Shown one piece after another: positions 1 through 7,014 of a DNA stretch of 20,000 bases. The translations under genes were made by a program, and so were the position numbers. Each line of letters begins with the position of its first letter. Positions within the stretch are counted from its first letter, which is position 1. The notes below the pieces were generated by a model. The model had not been told where the DNA came from, made no database searches, and saw nothing but the letters and a program-made list of their open reading frames with translations. Origin of the DNA: Botryococcus braunii. Lineage: Eukaryota; Chlorophyta; Trebouxiophyceae. The stretch lies in contig KV908380.1 of NCBI GenBank assembly GCA_002005505.1, positions 579,036-599,035 of the forward strand. Direction: 5' to 3'.

Positions 1-242
1 ATGATTGTTTTCAGTTTCGGTCTTAGGTTTGTGTCTTGCCCTTTGCTGGCCCTTGCCCACTCTTGGGCTGTGTCCTGGGGCTTTCCTGCCCCTTCCTCTG
101 TGTCCTGGGGCTTTCATGCCCTTCCTTTGTGCTCTTGGCTCCCCACTCGGTACTTTGGGTTTGTGTTTGGCCTTGATTCTTAGGGTTTGTGTTTGGTTTC
201 TCTCGGTGTCTTGCTGCGTCGGTGTTCGGTTTTCCATCTCAT

Positions 243-287
243 CAGCCCTTTGGGCTGGGTTGATGTAATTCCTTCCTTCCTTCCTTC
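243..287 (+). mobile_element. LINE-like 3' tail (stem-loop plus pyrimidine tail)
   Basis: A perfect 6-bp stem, CAGCCC/GGGCTG with a TTT loop (243-257), is followed by GATGTAAT (262-269) and a TTCC-type repeat ending near 287. The same order occurs on the minus strand beside the LINE coding remnant near 13347-13392. This suggests the 3' end of a non-LTR retrotransposon of the same family. No coding sequence of it can be recognised in 1-242, so the copy would be heavily 5'-truncated or decayed. Confidence 0.45.
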
Positions 288-507
288 ACGGGCATCTGGG
301 CACCACCTAGGTCGCAAAGACCGGCCCTTTCACACGCAGTGCGGGTCGCTTCCACGGTGGGTACGAAATTCCGCATCGGGCAGGCATGGCACACACCATG
401 CCCTTGTGGCTGGACAGATGTACCTACTTCAGCAGCTGCATGATGGATGTTTCTAAAGAATGTTGGGGGATTTCTTCTTCCAGCCTCACCATACCATGAC
501 TGCATGA

Positions 508-512
508 CATTG
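508..512. repeat. Left target-site duplication (CATTG)
   Basis: CATTG directly precedes the first LTR and recurs at 11903-11907 directly after the third LTR. A 5-bp duplication is usual for Ty1/copia integrases. A preceding A also matches if the LTR end is drawn one base earlier, giving a 6-bp alternative. Confidence 0.85.
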
Positions 513-1062
513 TGTTAGAAAAATGGACACTAACATGTATACCTTAGGTATTTCTTCAACATGTTGGGTCATTTCATCTTAGCATGTTTGTGAGCCACAT
601 CAATTCATTTCAAGGGTTTATAATATTAAGAATGCTCATAAACATTAAGGTACAATCTTAGTTCACTTGGGTGTGTTTGTACTGTATGGTACTTTTAAGG
701 TAAATTGACACTCATAGTGATTTATAGTGGCCCTGGTACAATTTCGGGCTGTTTTCTGGTTGTTTTCTAGTAAGGTATACTATACCGGATCTCATCGATC
801 GTGAGACTTTAAGTCCTGCGGTCCTTGGTGTTTGATTCGAGGTTTATCTCGGTGGTGAGTTAAAGTTTCGAGTCATTTAGATTCGAGATTAGCATCGACC
901 GAGATTCGCACTATTCATCGACGACCATGTCGAGTCATGAGGTACATTGAAATTCCAGTGCATAGTACTGAGGCATGCAAACTTGATCGTGCCCGTACTC
1001 TTTTAAGATCTGGAGTTGCAAACCTGTCAGGAGGCTAATAAATGAATAGTCTTCTTAGTTAG

Positions 1063-1070
1063 TATAAATA
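1063..1070 (+). promoter_or_regulatory. LTR TATA box (TATAAATA)
   Basis: TATAAATA lies about 30 bases upstream of the first copy of the duplicated segment (1094). Transcription of the element would therefore start near 1093-1100, which would be the U3/R boundary. The same box is at 6305-6312 in LTR2 and 11547-11554 in LTR3. The start site itself is inferred. Confidence 0.7.
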
Positions 1071-1093
1071 GGTAGTGTCCAAAGGGATCAGTC

Positions 1094-1207
1094 AGTCTTG
1101 AGTATCCCTTATCAAGCTCCTGTCCCGTTTGCTTGGTCGTGTTTCGTCCACTTATACAAGCTTCACTTGGGCACAGTTCACTTACTCAGAAGAGTGTGAG
1201 TCACAGG
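1094..1207 (+). repeat. R/U5 duplication, copy A (LTR1)
   Basis: This 114-bp segment, starting AGTCTTGAGT and ending GTCACAGG, recurs 150 bp downstream with a few substitutions and compensating 1-base indels. It is present in all three LTRs (6336-6449 and 11578-11691), so it predates the array. Confidence 0.9.
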
Positions 1208-1243
1208 TAATTGCAACATCATTAGATTAGTTGTTATTGTAAT

Positions 1244-1357
1244 AGTCTTGAGTGCCCTTATCAAGCTCCTGTCCCGTTTGCTTGGTCGTGTTTCGTCCAC
1301 TTCTACAAGCTTTCACTTGGGCACAGTTCACTTACTCAGAAGAGTGTGAGTTACAGG
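1244..1357 (+). repeat. R/U5 duplication, copy B (LTR1)
   Basis: Second copy of the 114-bp segment, ending GTTACAGG. Differences from copy A include a TATCCC to TGCCC change, CTTATACAAG to CTTCTACAAG, and an extra T before TTCACTTGGG. It also occurs at 6486-6599 and 11728-11841. Confidence 0.9.
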
Positions 1358-1418
1358 GATTTTTTTTATACCAATTCCAATTCTACAAATTCTGTTTTGA
1401 TGATGCCATTATGCTAAA

Positions 1419-1429
1419 TGGTATCGGCG
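1419..1429 (+). promoter_or_regulatory. Primer-binding site, unit 1
   Basis: TGGTATCGGCG directly abuts the LTR end. The first seven bases match the complement of the initiator tRNA-Met 3' end (TGGTATC) used by most copia elements. The match then breaks down compared with the usual plant form (AGAGC follows). The primer tRNA may therefore be different or the pairing short. Confidence 0.7.
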
Positions 1430-1772
1430 ATTAAATCGCTTATGGTATTATCGTCTCCCGGCGTACGGGACCTTTCTACGTAAAGAAGCCTCGCAGCTTT
1501 CTACGTTCTGCTTCTCATAGCACTCTTTTAAAGACTAAAGAGCACCTAAGCCTGCACGGGGTCTACGCAGACCACCGTGTCAGGTAGAAGGACTCTTGTT
1601 GTCTTCTGGTGGGTTACTCTGGTTGGACTTCTCGACTGACTGAGCCCTGGTGGCTAAGGCAGTGGGAGAGAAGTTGGTTATTGGTGAAGGCAGCTTTCCT
1701 TTGGGAAGGCTGGGGTGGTCGCTGGAGAGCTCTACTTGTTAGAGTTTGTGCTGACTACATTATTTTCATGCA
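1430..1772 (+). other. Untranslated leader of unit 1
   Basis: These 343 bases lie between the PBS and the gag start. They contain a small inverted repeat (CCCG/CGGG near 1457-1470) and several upstream ATGs. The last upstream ATG (1768) forms a two-codon ORF whose stop overlaps the main start. Packaging and dimerisation signals are expected here in LTR elements, but none can be identified by eye. Unit 2 has the same leader at 6672-7014. Confidence 0.6.
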
Positions 1773-4700
1773 ATGAGTGGTACATATACTGTGCCACCCT
1801 ATGCTAATCCTGAAGAATCATATGAAGTACCAATTATGATTGAGGATGATCCCTCAACTGTTTACAATAATGAGAGCTTTGAACAATCTTACTCAAGGGG
1901 CTACACCTCTAGTGCAGGTGCAGGTGCCAACAGCTCAACGGAGGACAGTGAAGCTGAGGGGCGCCACGCAGGGGAGGTAAGTGATGAGTATCTATACGGG
2001 GATTATGATCACTCTGAGTCTCTTCCTGCTGATCCTGCTGGTCAACCTCTAGCTGTAGCTGCTCCTGCTGTAAGCTCTGGCATCTCTCCTCCTAGTGGTA
2101 TGCCTTCCAACCTTCCTTTAGATCCTAGCAGTGTCAGAAGAGCAGTCAGGATTAATCCTGTTCCTGTTTCAAGCGCACCTAGGGTTTTGCGCAGACCTTC
2201 ACAGTCTGCAGTTTCAGGGTCCAGGACACTTACCAGTGGTCCTTTACAAGTACCCGTTTCGCAATATCCTGCTGTGACAGTCCAGCCAGCTAGCGTTCCA
2301 GTCATTACTAGTGGCGCAATAGTTCCAGCAACATCAGTAGCTAGTGCACAGGCAACTGTTTATTTACCACTGGCTACTGGGGGCATGATCCCCATTTCAC
2401 TACCTGCCTCAACGCTGAACCAAATTTCTAATCCAACCTTGGTGCAGCCAGCTAGTGTGCAGGTACCATCCAACTTTGGAGTGTCAACGTCAGCTTCAGC
2501 AATTCCAGCTGGAGGCCCTCCTGGTGGTGGCTACCCATACAGCTCAGGCAGTGGACCTCCTGGAGGTGGGCCACCATACAGTGGGGGTCCCCCTGGAGGA
2601 GCAAGCTCGATTTGGCATCCTCCACCAGTCTCAGGCAACTACCCGCAATACCCTGTCTATCCGGGCTCTGGTGGGAATGTTCCTGGTGGCTTTGGTGGGG
2701 GTGGTCCTGGTGGTCCTGGAGGACCAGGCGGTCCTGGTGGTCCAGGCGGTCCTGGTGGACCAGGTGGTGGTGGTTGGGGTGGTCCTCCTCATAGTCAGGG
2801 GCCACCATATAGTTCTGGGCAAGGTCAATTTGCAAACGTAGGTATTCCTGGTCTGCCCAATATAAATCCAACCACTGGCCCTTCGTTCTCTTCCCATCAG
2901 AAGTTAACTCCAAAGATAGAGTTAGTCAAGCTGAATGATACCAATTGGTTGACATGGACAAAGCAAGTGTATGCTATGTTGTGGGAAATGAATGTCAATT
3001 ACTGTGTTCATGATGATTATCAGGGAGCTTATGATGATTTCAAGGCTCAAACCATTATCACTCAAGCATGTACTGAGCAGTATTCTGTTCAGATTACTGA
3101 CTTGACAAGTGCTTACCATATGTGGAACAAGCTGCTGCAGGTGTTTAACGCTAGAGCAGCAGCTAGGCTGATGAGCCTCCACAGGGAGCAAAAGTTATTT
3201 GCCATGAAGCCAGGTGAAAAACCATCTGACTACGTGTTAAGGTGCAGAAAAATTGCAAACAACCTCAAATCACTAGGAGAGCAATGTTCTGAGGTTTGCC
3301 AGTGCTCTATGATTATTGAAGGCCTCACTGAAGAGTATGAGGTAGATAGGCGTTTACAGCTGTCTGTGTGCAACAACTATCCAAATGTGCACCAACTCCA
3401 ACATGTTCTTGAGTTAACATATATGGATCTTCAAGCAAAGAAGCCATATAATCCTTCAAACACCTCAAACCCCAAACCTTATAGGAATCAAGGTGGGGGT
3501 GGTCAGCCTGCAGGCAGGCAAGGTGGTTCAGGTGGGGCTGGTCCAGGTGCTCACCAGGCAGAAGTGCCTAAAAATACTAACCGTGAAAATTCAGGGACAG
3601 GGCAACCTGCATTTCAACAGCAGGGAAGGCCTGTACTAATTTGTCAGTACTGCAGGAATCCAGGACACATCAAAGCAACGTGTCCTAAGCTTGCAGCACA
3701 GGAGAGGAGGGCACAAACTAATTGTGTGCAAAGGGATACAGTAATCTCCCAACCTTCTCTTCCTGCTTGGCTTATAGATTCAGGTTCAACTGATCACATT
3801 TCTCCTTCAAGTGAAAACATGATAGATTATGTCAAGTTTGATGTGCCACAACGCCTGATTGTGGCAAATGGCAAGTCTGAGGAAATTGTAGGAGAAGGTT
3901 CCATGCAAGTGTTCCTCGAGTCTGGCAGTTCTTTGTTCTTGCATAATGTCAAGCATGTTCCCTCTAGCAAGAAGTATCTTCTATCAGTGGGCAAGGCATA
4001 TTTAGATGGTATTAATGTCAATATCATGGGGATAGAGTGTTATCTCACAGATTCTAATGGGTACCATTTGGGAAATGCTGAGCATGCTTTCCCCTATCAG
4101 TGGCTGGTGGACTTAGCTCTACCAGACAAGCATGTTTCTTTTCATCCAGAAACTAAGTTTGTGGAGGCATACAATGTTCAGGTGCTTCACAGGGATGCAG
4201 ACCTGTGGCATCAGAGGCTGGGGCACTTGTCTCCAGCCTACATGGTAAGAATGATGAAGGGAAAAATGGTCAAGGGAATGAAACTCCCCTCTTCTGATTT
4301 CTCAAGTTCTATTGGTACGAGAGGTGTCTGCAGTGCCTGCTTGCATGGGAAACAAACTGTGCAACCTTTTAAACCAACAGGCACTGCTTGCACTAGTAAA
4401 TTAGAAGTTGTGCATATGGACCTTATGGGTCCAGTCTCACCTGAAACTTATGATGATGAGAAGTATGCACTTAATGTCTTAGATGAATTTTCTGAAATGT
4501 CAGCAACCATTCTACTCAAGTCAAAGGCAGATGCATCAAGAGAGGCAGTTAATTTATTGACTGAGTGGCAGACCCAGCATGAGTGCAAGGTTAAGTTTAT
4601 CAGGACCGACAATGGTACTGAGTTTTCTGGTTTAGAAAAGTTCTGCAGGAAAAATGGTGCAGTCCACCAAAAGACTGCACCATATGCACATCAACAAAAT

Positions 4701-5591
4701 GGGAAAATTGAGAGGCTGAACAGGACTCTGCAGGAGAAAGCCAGAGCCATGCTGACTGCCTCGAGCCTACCTCCAGAATATTGGGGTGACTCTCTCTTAA
4801 CTGCAAACTATGTTAGAAATTTGTCTGCAGTTTCAGATCATGATAAGACCCCATTTGAGATGTGGTTTGGCACTGTTCCTGATGTCAGTCACTTACGTGT
4901 TTTTGGGAGCAAGTGTCATGTCATGATTGAAAAGTCCAAAAGGGATGGTAAATTTAGCCCTGTCAGTAAGGAGGGTATTTTCTTGGGCTATGATGGACAC
5001 AGCAAGAATTATCGTGTCCTCATGGATTCCAAAGTCACAGTGTGTGCAAGACAATTTGTCAAGTTTGAGGAGGCCTTGTCTGATGATGATGAAATGCCTG
5101 ATCTCCTTGATGTGGTGAATGATGAAGAGGATTTTCCTGAAGATTCTGAAACTGCAATCATTGGGGAAGATGTGCATGAAACTTCTGAAGACTTGTCTCC
5201 TGTTTCTTTAGACCCTCTAGGCACTGATCCAAGTGTCATAAGGTTTGATCAGCTAAACCTTGAAAGGGCTAAGTTTATAAGTCAAGAAAACACTAACGTT
5301 GGGGAAAATCAGGACATTGCAGGCCCTGAATCCCATGGCTCGGACCCGCGTCCCGTTCAGGATGTTCCACAAGTGGTCCTCCAACAAGGTATAGTTAATG
5401 AGGCTCCTGATGTCCAACTTGAGCCTGTTGAGTTTGATTTTCTAGGTGCTGGGGTCTCACACTCACCTGCTGGTCTCTTTGGGGGTAGATATCCTGACAG
5501 AGTTAGGAACACAGTACTCCAAAATGAAACAAATTCAGTTGAAATTTTCAGTGGTTATGTGCAAGTGCAAAATGGCACACTGATAATTTAG
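1773..5591 (+). CDS. Copia Gag-protease-integrase polyprotein, RT-less (unit 1)
   Basis: This 1272-residue polyprotein should form particles, mature itself and integrate cDNA. Residues 1-370 are a disordered Ser/Pro/Gly-rich leader with a collagen-like GGP repeat near 308-335. A copia-type Gag domain begins near 377 (KIELVKLNDTNW). A CCHC zinc knuckle is at C624, C627, H632 and C637. The aspartic protease has its DSG at 669-671. The GAG-pre-integrase zinc region has H813, H818, C853 and C856. The integrase catalytic residues are D883, D946 and E980, with 33 residues between the last two; DD35E is usual, but shorter spacings occur in plant copia elements. An SH3-like segment lies near 1040-1095, then an acidic tail from 1103. 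The linker ending PDRVRN, which normally leads into reverse transcriptase, instead runs into an RNase H end. No frameshift is seen. The first Met after the leader is taken as the start. Confidence 0.93.
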   Translation: MSGTYTVPPYANPEESYEVPIMIEDDPSTVYNNESFEQSYSRGYTSSAGAGANSSTEDSEAEGRHAGEVSDEYLYGDYDHSESLPADPAGQPLAVAAPAVSSGISPPSGMPSNLPLDPSSVRRAVRINPVPVSSAPRVLRRPSQSAVSGSRTLTSGPLQVPVSQYPAVTVQPASVPVITSGAIVPATSVASAQATVYLPLATGGMIPISLPASTLNQISNPTLVQPASVQVPSNFGVSTSASAIPAGGPPGGGYPYSSGSGPPGGGPPYSGGPPGGASSIWHPPPVSGNYPQYPVYPGSGGNVPGGFGGGGPGGPGGPGGPGGPGGPGGPGGGGWGGPPHSQGPPYSSGQGQFANVGIPGLPNINPTTGPSFSSHQKLTPKIELVKLNDTNWLTWTKQVYAMLWEMNVNYCVHDDYQGAYDDFKAQTIITQACTEQYSVQITDLTSAYHMWNKLLQVFNARAAARLMSLHREQKLFAMKPGEKPSDYVLRCRKIANNLKSLGEQCSEVCQCSMIIEGLTEEYEVDRRLQLSVCNNYPNVHQLQHVLELTYMDLQAKKPYNPSNTSNPKPYRNQGGGGQPAGRQGGSGGAGPGAHQAEVPKNTNRENSGTGQPAFQQQGRPVLICQYCRNPGHIKATCPKLAAQERRAQTNCVQRDTVISQPSLPAWLIDSGSTDHISPSSENMIDYVKFDVPQRLIVANGKSEEIVGEGSMQVFLESGSSLFLHNVKHVPSSKKYLLSVGKAYLDGINVNIMGIECYLTDSNGYHLGNAEHAFPYQWLVDLALPDKHVSFHPETKFVEAYNVQVLHRDADLWHQRLGHLSPAYMVRMMKGKMVKGMKLPSSDFSSSIGTRGVCSACLHGKQTVQPFKPTGTACTSKLEVVHMDLMGPVSPETYDDEKYALNVLDEFSEMSATILLKSKADASREAVNLLTEWQTQHECKVKFIRTDNGTEFSGLEKFCRKNGAVHQKTAPYAHQQNGKIERLNRTLQEKARAMLTASSLPPEYWGDSLLTANYVRNLSAVSDHDKTPFEMWFGTVPDVSHLRVFGSKCHVMIEKSKRDGKFSPVSKEGIFLGYDGHSKNYRVLMDSKVTVCARQFVKFEEALSDDDEMPDLLDVVNDEEDFPEDSETAIIGEDVHETSEDLSPVSLDPLGTDPSVIRFDQLNLERAKFISQENTNVGENQDIAGPESHGSDPRPVQDVPQVVLQQGIVNEAPDVQLEPVEFDFLGAGVSHSPAGLFGGRYPDRVRNTVLQNETNSVEIFSGYVQVQNGTLII

Positions 5592-5693
5592 CCAAAGTAT
5601 GTGGCTACCAGTGAGAATATTGCTGATTTCTTCATCAAGGTACTTTCAAAGGTCACTTTTGCCAAGCTTAGAGCAATGGCAGGTCTTAAATAA
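5592..5693 (+). pseudogene. RNase H C-terminal stub, unit 1
   Basis: Directly after the TAG stop, and in the same frame, 33 codons read KYVATSENIADFFIK and onward to a TAA at 5691-5693. The pattern YVxTSENIADxFTK is the conserved C-terminal end of copia RNase H. The last residues of the main ORF (about VQNGTLII) look like the sequence just upstream of it. RT and most of RNase H were therefore deleted, and a TAG separates the stub from the ORF. FFIK replaces the usual FTK. The stub cannot be catalytic. Confidence 0.85.
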
Positions 5694-5745
5694 ATTTGTG
5701 ACCTATTTTCAAATAATATTTTTAGAGATGTTTCTCCCTACACAT
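5694..5745 (+). other. Short 3' untranslated segment, unit 1
   Basis: A/T-rich sequence between the RNase H stub and the polypurine tract. It has no coding content and recurs in unit 2 at 10936-10987. Confidence 0.6.
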
Positions 5746-5754
5746 GAGGGGAGG
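5746..5754 (+). promoter_or_regulatory. Polypurine tract, unit 1
   Basis: GAGGGGAGG ends exactly at the first base of LTR2, where plus-strand DNA synthesis is primed. The same tract lies at 10988-10996. The sequence before LTR1 (508-512) is host DNA instead, which confirms orientation. Confidence 0.9.
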
Positions 5755-6660
5755 TGTTAGAAAAATGGACACTAACATGTATACCTTAGGTATTTCTTCA
5801 ACATGTTGGGTCATTTCATCTTAGCATGTTTGTGAGCCACATCAATTCATTTCAAGGGTTTATAATATTAAGAATGCTCATAAACATTAAGGTACAATCT
5901 TAGTTCACTTGGGTGTGTTTGTACTGTATGGTACTTTTAAGGTAAATTGACACTCATAGTGATTTATAGTGGCCCTGGTACAATTTCGGGCTGTTTTCTG
6001 GTTGTTTTCTAGTAAGGTATACTATACCGGATCTCATCGATCGTGAGACTTTAAGTCCTGCGGTCCTTGGTGTTTGATTCGAGGTTTATCTCGGTGGTGA
6101 GTTAAAGTTTCGAGTCATTTAGATTCGAGATTAGCATCGACCGAGATTCGCACTATTCATCGACGACCATGTCGAGTCATGAGGTACATTGAAATTCCAG
6201 TGCATAGTACTGAGGCATGCAAACTTGATCGTGCCCGTACTCTTTTAAGATCTGGAGTTGCAAACCTGTCAGGAGGCTAATAAATGAATAGTCTTCTTAG
6301 TTAGTATAAATAGGTAGTGTCCAAAGGGATCAGTCAGTCTTGAGTATCCCTTATCAAGCTCCTGTCCCGTTTGCTTGGTCGTGTTTCGTCCACTTATACA
6401 AGCTTCACTTGGGCACAGTTCACTTACTCAGAAGAGTGTGAGTCACAGGTAATTGCAACATCATTAGATTAGTTGTTATTGTAATAGTCTTGAGTGCCCT
6501 TATCAAGCTCCTGTCCCGTTTGCTTGGTCGTGTTTCGTCCACTTCTACAAGCTTTCACTTGGGCACAGTTCACTTACTCAGAAGAGTGTGAGTTACAGGG
6601 ATTTTTTTTATACCAATTCCAATTCTACAAATTCTGTTTTGATGATGCCATTATGCTAAA
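5755..6660 (+). repeat. Copia LTR 2 (shared middle LTR)
   Basis: This LTR serves as the 3' LTR of unit 1 and the 5' LTR of unit 2. It runs from TGTTAG after the polypurine tract to GCTAAA before the next PBS. I saw no difference from LTR1. TATA is at 6305-6312, and the duplicated segments are at 6336-6449 and 6486-6599. Confidence 0.93.
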
Positions 6661-6671
6661 TGGTATCGGCG
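6661..6671 (+). promoter_or_regulatory. Primer-binding site, unit 2
   Basis: TGGTATCGGCG abuts the end of the middle LTR, exactly as in unit 1. The same short match to the initiator tRNA-Met 3' end applies. Confidence 0.7.
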
Positions 6672-7014
6672 ATTAAATCGCTTATGGTATTATCGTCTCC
6701 CGGCGTACGGGACCTTTCTACGTAAAGAAGCCTCGCAGCTTTCTACGTTCTGCTTCTCATAGCACTCTTTTAAAGACTAAAGAGCACCTAAGCCTGCACG
6801 GGGTCTACGCAGACCACCGTGTCAGGTAGAAGGACTCTTGTTGTCTTCTGGTGGGTTACTCTGGTTGGACTTCTCGACTGACTGAGCCCTGGTGGCTAAG
6901 GCAGTGGGAGAGAAGTTGGTTATTGGTGAAGGCAGCTTTCCTTTGGGAAGGCTGGGGTGGTCGCTGGAGAGCTCTACTTGTTAGAGTTTGTGCTGACTAC
7001 ATTATTTTCATGCA
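6672..7014 (+). other. Untranslated leader of unit 2
   Basis: Same content as the unit 1 leader, including the two-codon ATGCAATGA overlap with the polyprotein start. Confidence 0.6.

Larger units (their letters stand above)
1..512. other. Non-coding flank upstream of the retrotransposon array
   Basis: This stretch holds no gene I can support. Bases 1-240 are T/G-rich with a roughly 30-bp direct repeat (about 68-97 and 98-127, beginning CTGTGTCCTGGGG). Short ORFs run through it on both strands, but they are low in complexity or lack any recognisable motif. A LINE-like 3' tail is listed separately. The last five bases (508-512) are the left target-site duplication of the copia insertion. Confidence 0.6.
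513..1418 (+). repeat. Copia LTR 1 (5' LTR)
   Basis: The LTR begins TGTTAG and ends GCTAAA, immediately before the primer-binding site. The usual terminal CA is absent; the end is fixed by the point where LTR3 departs from the internal sequence (after 11902) and by the target-site duplication. U3 is about 580 bp, with a TATA box at 1063. A 114-bp segment is duplicated downstream of it. Confidence 0.93.

Noticed and set aside
1252..1434. 60-codon ORF repeated in each LTR
   Set aside because: It lies in R/U5 of a non-coding LTR, spans the duplicated segment and the PBS, and changes its end in LTR3. No motif.
2452..2913. Antisense and alternate-frame ORFs over the Gly/Pro-rich part of gag
   Set aside because: They are shadows of the 9-base repeats coding GGP. 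Composition is explained by the sense frame.
4419..4712. Integrase with 33 rather than 35 residues between the last two catalytic positions
   Set aside because: Shorter spacings of this kind occur in known plant copia elements, so it is not treated as novel.
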